Origin: an uncultured Desulfovibrio sp. | GTDB lineage: Bacteria; Desulfobacterota; Desulfovibrionia; Desulfovibrionales; Desulfovibrionaceae | Direction: 5' to 3' | Assembly (NCBI RefSeq): GCF_944324935.1 | Contig: NZ_CALUYG010000003.1 | Location: 1 to 64,000 of the forward strand | DNA length: 64,000 bases | Shown: in pieces, positions 8,871 through 16,796 of the stretch | How the letters are laid out: each line of letters begins with the position of its first letter | Numbering within the stretch: the first letter of the stretch is position 1 | Program-made: the position numbers and the translations under genes | Notes under the pieces: generated by a model | Told to the model about the DNA's origin: nothing | Database searches by the model: none | The model's input: the letters and a program-made list of their open reading frames with translations, nothing else

Positions 8871-9644
8871 ATGAAACCCATTATATTTTCGGAGGATGTA
8901 AAAAAAGTACTCGATATGATTCCCGTTGCCATAGTTGAGATTTCTTTCGGTGAGGGGATCACCCGTGATGCCAATAATGCCAATAATGCTTTTTACGCAT
9001 TAACGGGCAGCACGCGCGAACAGTACATGGAAGAAGAATTAAGCGGAAATCCGCGCAATATTCTCCACCCCGATGACCTGGTTCCCGTTTTTGAAGCATT
9101 CAAAACCCATGCTGAACAGAAAGAAAGTTTTGATATCCAGTATCGCGTTATACATATGGATGGCAGCACGGTCTGGCTTGGTGTTCATGCCGCATACATG
9201 GGAACCAACGACGGAAAAGCCACGTTCCTTTGCACGATGCAAGTCATTACAAAAGAGAAAAGAAACCACGCCAAGCTCAGATACTATGTGTTACGTGATG
9301 CCGCATTCAAAAGTATGACGGAAAACATATATATGGAGTACAATTTAGCAACTGATTATATCGTTTTTTCAGGAAAATGGAATACTATCATGCGTAATAA
9401 TACTTTTACTCGAGTTTTGGATAGCAACCTTGAAGATTTTCACTTTCTTCCTGAAAAATCAAAAAAAATATTTTTTTCCATATTGCAGCGAAAAAGCTAT
9501 AAACAGAACATGCAGAAATCTTCTTCAATAAAATTTCTTACAAAGAGAAATGAAGAAATAGTATACTCCGCAAAAAGTGTCCACATTTCTCCGTCATTTA
9601 TTCTCGCGGTGTTCAGTCCCCAAAAATACATAGAGCAGATTTAG
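8871..9644 (+). CDS. PAS-domain protein without an output domain
   Basis: A 257-residue protein. Residues 10-125 form a PAS_3-type sensor fold (MIPVAIVEISFGEGITRDANN, then HPDDLVPVFEAF and a conserved YRVIHMDGSTVWLGVHA strand pair). Residues 145-250 look like a second, diverged PAS (YNLATDYIVFSGKWN). In related proteins such domains precede GGDEF, EAL or kinase modules, but none follows here, so this may be a truncated sensor. Base composition is far more A/T-rich than its neighbours, most strongly in the second half, with many AAA and ATA codons, which suggests recent acquisition. AAGGAGG ahead of the ATG is a strong ribosome site. Confidence 0.7.
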   Translation: MKPIIFSEDVKKVLDMIPVAIVEISFGEGITRDANNANNAFYALTGSTREQYMEEELSGNPRNILHPDDLVPVFEAFKTHAEQKESFDIQYRVIHMDGSTVWLGVHAAYMGTNDGKATFLCTMQVITKEKRNHAKLRYYVLRDAAFKSMTENIYMEYNLATDYIVFSGKWNTIMRNNTFTRVLDSNLEDFHFLPEKSKKIFFSILQRKSYKQNMQKSSSIKFLTKRNEEIVYSAKSVHISPSFILAVFSPQKYIEQI

Positions 9645-9769
9645 AGAATTTTCGACATGCGTTTTGTTATGAAATCATGAATATTCCTTAAAATATAAGG
9701 TGAATAATTTTTCAATAATTTCCGCCAGTTAAACATAAAGATGGCCGATATTGTCCAGGTGTGAAGTAC

Positions 9770-9794
9770 CCATGCCGTCTTGCATGGTTTTTTT
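9770..9794 (+). terminator. Rho-independent terminator of the PAS gene
   Basis: CCATGC, 6-base loop, GCATGG, then a run of seven T residues. It lies 126 bases after the PAS gene stop on the same strand, at the edge of the AT-rich island. Confidence 0.7.
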
Positions 9795-9829
9795 CATTTT
9801 CCCTGACCATCTTTTTCGCAGGAAAAACG

Positions 9830-11371
9830 CTAAGGAAAAAGGAAGAGCGTCGCCAGTCCCAGAAAGAGGAAAAAGCCCGCGCCGTCGGTGATGGTGGTGA
9901 GGAAGATGCTGGAGGCCTGCGCCGGGTCGCGTCCCATAGCCCGGAAGATAAGGGGGATGGAGCCCCCGGCCACGGCCCCGAGCATCATGTCGCAAAACAG
10001 CGCTCCGGCCATGACCATGCCCACTTGCGGCACGCTGGTGAATATCCAGGCCCCCACAAAGGCCAGCAGGGCCATGATGACGCCGGTGAACAGGCCGATC
10101 TTGGCCTCGCGCAGCACGGCCAGCCAGGCTTTTTTCTGCTCGAAGCGGTCCGTCGCCAGTTGCCGGATCATGACGGCCAGGGCCTGCTGGCCGGTATTGC
10201 CGGCCTGATTGGCCACCATGGGCATGAGCACGGCCAGCGCGGCCATCTGGGCGATGCTCCCCTCGAACATGTAGACCACGGAAGCGGATAAGGCCGAATT
10301 GACCATGTTCACCACGAGCCAGGGCAGGCGCCTGACCACGCTTTGCAGCCACGGGGTGTCGACGCTTTCCCCGGGGTCCGCGCCCACCATGCCCTGCATG
10401 TCGGCGCTGGCCTCCTCGTGCATGATGTCCATGATGTCGTCGTAGGTGACGACGCCCATGATGTGTCCCTCGTGGTCCACAACGGGCATGGCCAGAAAGT
10501 TGTAGTGCGACAGCAGGCTGGCCACTTCGCCCTTGTCCATGTCGTAGGGGACGCTGACCACGCTCTGCCCGCGCACGGCGTCGCCCACCACGGTCCCGGG
10601 CCGGGCCAGCATGATGTCCCGCAGGGAAAGCACGCCGAGCAGGATGTCCGAAGCGTCCACCACATAGCCGTAGTAGGGACTTTCCTTGTCTTCCATCTCG
10701 CTGCGGATGTGGGCGATGGCCTCATCCACGGTCATGTGCTCCTCAAGCAGGATGAGCTCGATGTTCATGACGCCGGCGGCGGAATCCGGGTCAAAGTTGA
10801 GCAGGTTGCGCAACTCTTCGGAATCTTCCTTGTCCAGCTTGCCGAGCAGGACGTCGCGATGATCCTCGTCCAGCTCGTCCAGCACGTCGGCGGCGTCGTC
10901 CGGCTCCATTTCGGCGATGATCTGGGCCGCCACGTCGGCATCAAGGTTTTCGAGCACGTCCACGGCCACGCTGCCGTCCAGCTCGGCCAGCGCCTCGGCG
11001 GCATCCTCCTTGGCCATATGGCGCAGGGCGCAGACCTGCTTTTCCAGCGTCAGATTTTCCAGATGATCGGCAAGATCGGCGGGATGGACGAATTCGGCGT
11101 CGATCTCGTCGCCGTCGTCCAGACAGAAGTCCGGCATGGCGTAGCGATGCGGCTCATCGGCCGGTTCGGTCTGTTGCTCCGGCGTCGCGGCCAGTGGCGG
11201 CGGCACGGCGGAAAAGGAGGCTGTCGCCGGATCCGCCGCGGATGTCCCGGTCCGCTGGTCAGGCGTCGCGGCCTTCGGGGCCGCGTCGTCGCCCTGCTGC
11301 GGCGCGCCGGTCCCGGGCCGGAAAGGAGCGGGACGGCTGCCGGCTGCCTGCCAGTCCTTATGATCGTGCAT
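9830..11371 (-). CDS. mgtE: Magnesium transporter MgtE
   Basis: Dimeric Mg2+ channel of the inner membrane, gated by cytoplasmic Mg2+. The 513-residue protein begins with a Pro/Ala/Gln-rich stretch of about 80 residues. The acidic helical N domain follows (EMEPDDAADVLDELDEDHRDVLL), then two CBS domains (about 200-330, PYYGYVVDASDILLGVLSLRDIM and MPVVDHEGHIMGVVTYDDIMDIM). Five membrane segments fill the C-terminal 170 residues (including MPMVANQAGNTGQQALA, the pore signature). I chose the start at 11371, with AAAGGGGGG just upstream; the frame is open 60 codons further. No Mg2+ riboswitch could be recognised in the 213-base divergent gap to nadC. Confidence 0.93.
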   Translation of the reverse strand: MHDHKDWQAAGSRPAPFRPGTGAPQQGDDAAPKAATPDQRTGTSAADPATASFSAVPPPLAATPEQQTEPADEPHRYAMPDFCLDDGDEIDAEFVHPADLADHLENLTLEKQVCALRHMAKEDAAEALAELDGSVAVDVLENLDADVAAQIIAEMEPDDAADVLDELDEDHRDVLLGKLDKEDSEELRNLLNFDPDSAAGVMNIELILLEEHMTVDEAIAHIRSEMEDKESPYYGYVVDASDILLGVLSLRDIMLARPGTVVGDAVRGQSVVSVPYDMDKGEVASLLSHYNFLAMPVVDHEGHIMGVVTYDDIMDIMHEEASADMQGMVGADPGESVDTPWLQSVVRRLPWLVVNMVNSALSASVVYMFEGSIAQMAALAVLMPMVANQAGNTGQQALAVMIRQLATDRFEQKKAWLAVLREAKIGLFTGVIMALLAFVGAWIFTSVPQVGMVMAGALFCDMMLGAVAGGSIPLIFRAMGRDPAQASSIFLTTITDGAGFFLFLGLATLFLFP

Positions 11372-11584
11372 ACCGCCCCCCTTTGTCGCCTGATGTTGTG
11401 AAAAACGTCCCAATTCCCGCCCGGCCTTGACGCAGGCGGACAGGAACTTTATCAAGGAAGCATCATCGGTCGCCATACGCTGCGGACGGCCAGACCACCA
11501 CGGCCGGCTTGCCGGGACATGGGGTGAAGCCGTCGCGCGACCGTCGGGCATGACTTAGCACGCACCTATGACAGGGACAAGCAA

Positions 11585-12484
11585 ATGTTGACGCCTTGGG
11601 CTACTTTTTTCTCCGGTCGCGGAGAAGTTTTTTTACGTCGCGCCGTGGAACTTGCGCTGGAAGAGGACGGCCCCGACCTGACGGCCGAGGGGCTCTTTTC
11701 TCCCACTGATCCCATGCGGGCCGTCATCCGGGCCAAGGAGGACACCCTTGTGGCGGGCCTGCCCGTCATGGCGGACGTCTTTGCCGCCATGCGGGCCGAC
11801 ACTGTCCGCTATACGCTGCTGGCCGGGGAAGGAGAGCGCGTCCCGGCCATGACGGAAGTGGCCGTCATGGAAGGGCCGGCCGTGGTCCTGCTCAAGGCCG
11901 AGCGCGTCATCCTCAATTTCGTCACGCATCTTTCGGGCATCGCCAACCTGACCGCGCGTTACGTCCGTGAGCTGGAAGGCACGGGCGTCCGCCTGCTGGA
12001 CACCCGCAAGACGACGCCCTGCCTGCGCTGGCCTGAAAAGTATGCCGTTCTCGCGGGCGGCGGCTGCAATCACCGCCGGGACCTGACGGAAATGCTCATG
12101 CTCAAGGACAATCACATCGACGCCGCCGGCTCCATCGAACGCGCGGTGGAGAAACTGCGCTCCGTCTACTCCCCCTGTCCGCCCATCGAAGTGGAATGCC
12201 GCACGCTCGACCATGTGCGTGAAGCCGTGGCCGCCCGGGCCGACCGCATTATGATGGACAACATGCGCCCCCCGCTGCTGGGCGAGGCGCTGGCCCTCGT
12301 GCCGCCGTACATCGAGACGGAAGTCAGCGGCGGCGTGACCCTGGAAAACATCGGCGAACTGGCCCGTTGTTCCCGTCGCGCCCCGGACTTCATCTCCGTG
12401 GGACGCCTGACCCATTCCGCCGTTGCGGCGGATTTCAGCATGACCCTGCAACAGGGCCGGGCCTCCGGGCCCGCCCTTCCTTAA
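11585..12484 (+). CDS. nadC: Nicotinate-nucleotide pyrophosphorylase (quinolinate phosphoribosyltransferase)
   Basis: Converts quinolinate and phosphoribosyl pyrophosphate to nicotinate mononucleotide, the third step of de novo NAD synthesis. 299 residues, full length for the family. Recognisable parts are VILNFVTHLSGIAN, the substrate-binding TRKTTPCLRWPEKYAV, the KDNHI motif, and the final barrel strands (IEVECRTLDHV, ADRIMMDNM, IETEVSGGVTLENI). First gene of nadC-nadA-nadB; nadA starts 10 bases after its stop. Confidence 0.95.
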   Translation: MLTPWATFFSGRGEVFLRRAVELALEEDGPDLTAEGLFSPTDPMRAVIRAKEDTLVAGLPVMADVFAAMRADTVRYTLLAGEGERVPAMTEVAVMEGPAVVLLKAERVILNFVTHLSGIANLTARYVRELEGTGVRLLDTRKTTPCLRWPEKYAVLAGGGCNHRRDLTEMLMLKDNHIDAAGSIERAVEKLRSVYSPCPPIEVECRTLDHVREAVAARADRIMMDNMRPPLLGEALALVPPYIETEVSGGVTLENIGELARCSRRAPDFISVGRLTHSAVAADFSMTLQQGRASGPALP

Positions 12485-12494
12485 GGAAACCCGC

Positions 12495-13556
12495 ATGCAC
12501 GATACCGCTGCCGCCATCACCGCCCTCAAGTCCCGGCTTGGTTCCCGAGTCTGCATCATGGGCCACCACTACCAGAATGACGCCGTCGTGCGCCATTGCG
12601 ACATCACCGGCGACTCGCTGGAACTGGCCCGCCGCGTGCCGGACATCACGGCCGACCATATCATCTTCTGCGGCGTTTACTTCATGGGCGAATCCGCCGT
12701 GCTGCTGGCCAAGCCCGGGCAAAAGGTCCATCTGCCCGCGCCCGACGCCGACTGCGCCATGTCCCTCATGTCGCCGGCCGAGAGCGCCCGCGCCGTCCTG
12801 CGCCAGCTGCACGACGGCGGCCGCCGGGTCATCCCGGTGGCCTACGTCAATACCACGCTGGCTCTCAAGGCCGTGGTGGGCGAATTCGGCGGCGCGGTCT
12901 GCACGTCCGCCAATGCGCGTACCATCATGCGCTGGGCGCTGGATCAGGGACGGGGCGTCCTCTTCCTGCCGGACCGCCACCTGGGCCGCAATGTCGGCAA
13001 ACAGCTCGGCCTCGGCCCGGACGACTGGCATCAGCTGGAACTGGGGGCCGACGGCCTCTCCCCGGCGGAACAAGACCCCGCCCATCGTCTCTGGAAGACG
13101 CCGCTGCTGCTCTGGCCGGGCTGCTGCCCCATCCACGACCATCTGACCGTGGAGCAGATCGCCGCCGCCCGGGCGGCCCATCCCGGCTGCCTGGTCATGG
13201 CCCATCCCGAATGCCGGCCGGAAGTCATCGACCTGTGCGACGGGGCAGGCTCCACCTCCTTCCTCATCGACGAGGCCGCCCGCCTTGCCGCGGAAAAACC
13301 CGGCAGCACGCTCATCGTCGGCACGGAGACCAATCTCGTGGACCGCCTGGGCCAGCGGCACGCCGGGAGCTGCACCGTCCTGCCGCTGGGGCCGGCCATC
13401 TGCCCCGACATGGGCAAAGTGACCGAAGACAACCTCCTTTCCACGCTCCAGGCCATCGAGGCCGGCACGGCCGAGGCCCTGGAAGTGGATCCGTCTCTCT
13501 GCCCGCCGGCCCGTGAGACCCTGACCCGCATGCTGGACATCTGCGCCGCCTCCTGA
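12495..13556 (+). CDS. nadA: Quinolinate synthase A
   Basis: [4Fe-4S] enzyme that condenses iminoaspartate with dihydroxyacetone phosphate to quinolinate. 353 residues with the three cluster cysteines of the family: Cys59 (FCGVYFMGESA), Cys211 (WPGCCPIHD, next to a non-ligand Cys210) and Cys303 (ICPDMGK). Two N-terminal histidines (MGHHYQND) fit the substrate site. AAGGAA lies ahead of the ATG. The oxygen-sensitive cluster suits an anaerobe. It is co-transcribed with nadC; nadB follows after 115 bases. Confidence 0.96.
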   Translation: MHDTAAAITALKSRLGSRVCIMGHHYQNDAVVRHCDITGDSLELARRVPDITADHIIFCGVYFMGESAVLLAKPGQKVHLPAPDADCAMSLMSPAESARAVLRQLHDGGRRVIPVAYVNTTLALKAVVGEFGGAVCTSANARTIMRWALDQGRGVLFLPDRHLGRNVGKQLGLGPDDWHQLELGADGLSPAEQDPAHRLWKTPLLLWPGCCPIHDHLTVEQIAAARAAHPGCLVMAHPECRPEVIDLCDGAGSTSFLIDEAARLAAEKPGSTLIVGTETNLVDRLGQRHAGSCTVLPLGPAICPDMGKVTEDNLLSTLQAIEAGTAEALEVDPSLCPPARETLTRMLDICAAS

Positions 13557-13671
13557 CGGCGTTGTGGACAAGGCGTCATCTTTGCGGGGCATTGCCCCCT
13601 TCCCCGCCGGAGCGGCCGAAACGCCGCTCCGGCACGAGCTTGTAACCGCCTGCGGGCATTGAGGGACGATC

Positions 13672-15270
13672 ATGAGTCATTCCCGTTGTCATGTGCCGAT
13701 CCTGATCATCGGGTCCGGCGTCGCCGGCTGCACGGTCGCGCTCACTCTGGCCGATGCCGGCCATGAGGTCCTGCTCATCAGCGCCGGGGAGAACCTCGGC
13801 CAGGGCAATTCCGAACTGGCGCAAGGCGGCATCATCTACCGAGCCGCCACCGATGATACGGATGCCGAAGCGCACGCCCTGGAACATGACATCATGGTGG
13901 CGGGCCATCGCTACAATTCCCGCTCGGCCGTGCGGCAGCTCTGCCGGCAGGGGCCCGTCTGCGTGGACGAGATGCTCCTCGAACGCGCCCGGGTGCAGTT
14001 CGACCGCAACCCGGACGGCAGTTTCAATCTGACGCGCGAGGGAGGGCACAGCGCGCCGCGCATCCTGCACAAGGCCGATTATTCCGGCAAGGCCATCATG
14101 GACGGCCTGACGGCGCAGGTGGCGGCCCATCCGCGCATCACCCGCCTTTTCCGGCGCGCCGCCATCGACCTGCTGACCAGCCGCCATCACGATCGCATCA
14201 CCCAGTACCGCTACAGCATCACCAACCGCTGCCTCGGCGCCTATGTGCTCAATGAGGAGAGCGGCGAGCCGGAAACCATCCTGGCCGACTGGACGGTGCT
14301 CGCCACCGGCGGCGTGGGACAAGTGTTCCTGCACTCCACCAATGCCCCGGACTGTGTGGGCGCGGGCATCTCCATGGCCGCACGCGCCGGCGTGGCGCTG
14401 GCCAATCTGGAATTCATGCAGTTCCACCCCACCGCCCTTTACGAGGAACGCAGCAACCGCCGCCCCCTCATCACCGAGGCCATGCGCGGCGAAGGCGCGC
14501 GCCTGCTGGACGAAAAGGGCCAGCCCTTCATGCTGCGCCATGACAAGCGCGGCGACCTTGCCCCGCGCGACATCGTGGCTCAGGCCATGATGGAAGAGAT
14601 GCTGCACAGCGGCTCCCCCTGCCTCTTCCTCGACGTGAGCGGCGTCAAGCAGGATCTGCCCACTCGCTTCCCCACGGTGTTCAACCAGTGTCTGGAGGTG
14701 GGCATCGACATCCGCAAGGAACCCATCCCCGTGGTCCCCGCCGCCCACTACTTCTGCGGCGGCGTCCTTTCCGACGGCTGCGGACGCACCTCCATGCCCA
14801 ACCTCTATGCCATCGGCGAATGCGCCTGCACGGGGCTGCACGGGGCCAACCGCCTTGCCAGCACCTCCCTGCTGGAAGGCGTGGTCTGGGGGGTGGCCTG
14901 CGGACGCGATCTGGCCAAACAGGTCGGCCGCAAGCACGGCGTCATCCCCAAGGGCCTTGCCGACGCCATCCCCGACTGGCAGCACGAGGGCGACGAACAG
15001 CGCGACGACCCCGCGCTGGTGGCGCAGGACTGGTTCAACATCCGCAGCACCATGTGGAACTATGTGGGGATCTCCCGCTCGGAACCGCGCCTGCGCCGCG
15101 CCTTTGAGGATATGCGCGACCTTGTGCGCCATATCCACGACTTCTACAAGACCACGCGCATCTCCCGCCGGCTGGTCGATCTGTTCCACGGCTCGCAGAC
15201 GGCCTACGTCATCACACAGGCCGCCATGCGCAATCCGCACAGCCTCGGCTGCCATCATCGCATCGACTGA
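13672..15270 (+). CDS. nadB: L-aspartate oxidase
   Basis: FAD enzyme that oxidises L-aspartate to iminoaspartate, feeding NadA; in anaerobes fumarate can replace oxygen as electron acceptor. 532 residues. The N-terminal FAD motif reads ILIIGSGVAGCTVALTLA. The flavin-binding GQGNSELAQGGI, the active-site region FMQFHPTALYE and the C-terminal GANRLASTSLLEG are intact. A helical C-terminal domain closes the protein. Ribosome site GAGGGA is at 13661-13666. Last gene of the NAD cluster; a hairpin terminator follows 8 bases past the stop. Confidence 0.96.
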   Translation: MSHSRCHVPILIIGSGVAGCTVALTLADAGHEVLLISAGENLGQGNSELAQGGIIYRAATDDTDAEAHALEHDIMVAGHRYNSRSAVRQLCRQGPVCVDEMLLERARVQFDRNPDGSFNLTREGGHSAPRILHKADYSGKAIMDGLTAQVAAHPRITRLFRRAAIDLLTSRHHDRITQYRYSITNRCLGAYVLNEESGEPETILADWTVLATGGVGQVFLHSTNAPDCVGAGISMAARAGVALANLEFMQFHPTALYEERSNRRPLITEAMRGEGARLLDEKGQPFMLRHDKRGDLAPRDIVAQAMMEEMLHSGSPCLFLDVSGVKQDLPTRFPTVFNQCLEVGIDIRKEPIPVVPAAHYFCGGVLSDGCGRTSMPNLYAIGECACTGLHGANRLASTSLLEGVVWGVACGRDLAKQVGRKHGVIPKGLADAIPDWQHEGDEQRDDPALVAQDWFNIRSTMWNYVGISRSEPRLRRAFEDMRDLVRHIHDFYKTTRISRRLVDLFHGSQTAYVITQAAMRNPHSLGCHHRID

Positions 15271-15277
15271 CAGACGG

Positions 15278-15301
15278 AGGGGCGGCCCGGGCCGCCCCTT
15301 T
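15278..15301 (+). terminator. Terminator after nadB
   Basis: AGGGGCGGC, loop CCGG, GCCGCCCCT, then TT. A stable 9-bp stem with a short T run; it separates the nad genes from the envelope pair that starts at 15312. Confidence 0.7.
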
Positions 15302-15311
15302 CCTCCCCGCC

Positions 15312-16751
15312 ATGAAAAAACTCCTTCTTGCCCTGCTTGTCCTGACGGCGCTGCTCTGCCTGGCGGCCTACGGCTTTCTGCATCAGGCGGAACAGCGCAT
15401 GGAGCGGGCCGTACTGGACGGCCTGCCTCACCTTTTTTCCCGTCAGGGCCGGCCGGCAAGCGTTGCGGGACAGGTGGAAGCCTCCCTGCTGGCCGGGCGT
15501 ATCAGCCTGCGGGATCTGGACATCCGCCAGCCGGGCGACGGACTGCGCCTGCAGGTCAGCGAACTTTCCGTCAGTCTGGATACCGAACATCTCCACGCCA
15601 TATTGCAGACGCTGGAGCATGGCCATAACGTCCCCCCCGGCGAAGATCGCGGGCCGCTCGTGCTGGATGACGTGAACCTTCGGGGCGCGCGCCTGCAGAC
15701 AGCCGACGGCGCCTGGAGCGCCCAGCGCCAGCATATCGCCCATCTGGAGATCTCCTCTTCCCTGCTCTGGGCGCTGGATCGGGGGACCGCCACGCTGGCG
15801 TCCTTCCGCAAGGGCGTGAGCTTTTCCCGCTACTCGGCGGACTTCTGCGATTACGATGCGCCCTCCCTGCTTGCCCCCCTGCGCCTGAGCATACGGGAAC
15901 TGAGCGCCGACGCCCTTGCCGACGGCAAGCTGCTCCGCCTGAACGGACGGGAGATCACGCTGGACAGCGCCCCCTACATGGTGGAATGCCGAGTGCTGCG
16001 CCATGCCGCCCTCCCGCTCGCCGACATGCTGGCCGCCCCCGACATGCTGGCAAGTCTGACGCACAGCCTGACGCCCGCCTCGGTCGCCGCCCGGAACCAG
16101 CCTGCCGGCTCCCGCGGCGACAACGGCTGGAGCCTTGCGGATGTGCGCTGCCGGCTGGCGGATGCCCCGCTGTTCGCCATTGAACGGCTCTCCTGGGAAA
16201 AAGATGTGGACCTGGACGGCAGAGACTCGCACCGCCGCCTCGAAGGGGGCCGGCTCTACGCCGACGCCCTTGCCGGCGCGCTGGGTCTCGCGCTGCCCGC
16301 GGGTGCCGTCTGGCAGTGGGAAATGGACGCACAAAGCCATGTGACCGATGACGGTACGGAAGAACGCCTCACCTGGCGGAGCAGCCTGGCCGACGGCAGT
16401 CTTTCGGCTGTCATCCCCGCGGGAAACGCAGGCGTGCGCCAGCTGAACGTCCGCTATGCCGACAAGGGACTGCTTGCCCTGGTGGGCCTCAACCGGCCCG
16501 ACGCCCTGCGCGATCCCCTGCGCCCGCTGGAAGCGTACCTGCCCGCGCCCCTGCCGCACCCCCTGCGCGAGGCCCTGCTTCGCCTCTGGCGGCAGCCCGG
16601 CACGCTGGACGTCCGCCTGCCGGACGGCGTCCTCTGGGACCCCTTCACTCCGCCGGCCGCGGGAGAGGAGCCCCCCCTCATCATCACCGTGGAGCCGGGA
16701 GCGGAGACGCTGCGCGCACAGATTGACAGACTGAAGAAAAAACAGAGATAA
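15312..16751 (+). CDS. Envelope protein of unknown function, AsmA/DUF945-like, copy 1
   Basis: A 479-residue protein with one N-terminal membrane anchor (KKLLLALLVLTALLCLAAYG); the rest is probably periplasmic. The sequence reads as alternating beta-strand segments describing layers (SLRDLDIRQPG, LQVSELSVSL, LVLDDVNLRGARL), as in AsmA, TamB and DUF945-type proteins that bridge or scaffold lipids in the envelope. It shares an organisation and a local motif (ADKGLLALVGLN near residue 382) with the next gene, pointing to tandem duplication. No good ribosome site is visible. The C-terminus is lysine-rich (DRLKKKQR). The family link is inference from pattern; the function is unknown. Confidence 0.65.
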   Translation: MKKLLLALLVLTALLCLAAYGFLHQAEQRMERAVLDGLPHLFSRQGRPASVAGQVEASLLAGRISLRDLDIRQPGDGLRLQVSELSVSLDTEHLHAILQTLEHGHNVPPGEDRGPLVLDDVNLRGARLQTADGAWSAQRQHIAHLEISSSLLWALDRGTATLASFRKGVSFSRYSADFCDYDAPSLLAPLRLSIRELSADALADGKLLRLNGREITLDSAPYMVECRVLRHAALPLADMLAAPDMLASLTHSLTPASVAARNQPAGSRGDNGWSLADVRCRLADAPLFAIERLSWEKDVDLDGRDSHRRLEGGRLYADALAGALGLALPAGAVWQWEMDAQSHVTDDGTEERLTWRSSLADGSLSAVIPAGNAGVRQLNVRYADKGLLALVGLNRPDALRDPLRPLEAYLPAPLPHPLREALLRLWRQPGTLDVRLPDGVLWDPFTPPAAGEEPPLIITVEPGAETLRAQIDRLKKKQR

Positions 16752-16796
16752 GAACAAAAAACAATCTGAACGATCTTTCCACAACAAGGCGGAACC

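Noticed and set aside
11372..11584. Possible Mg2+ riboswitch ahead of mgtE
   Set aside because: The divergent gap is only about 213 bases and no recognisable M-box pairing could be traced by eye.
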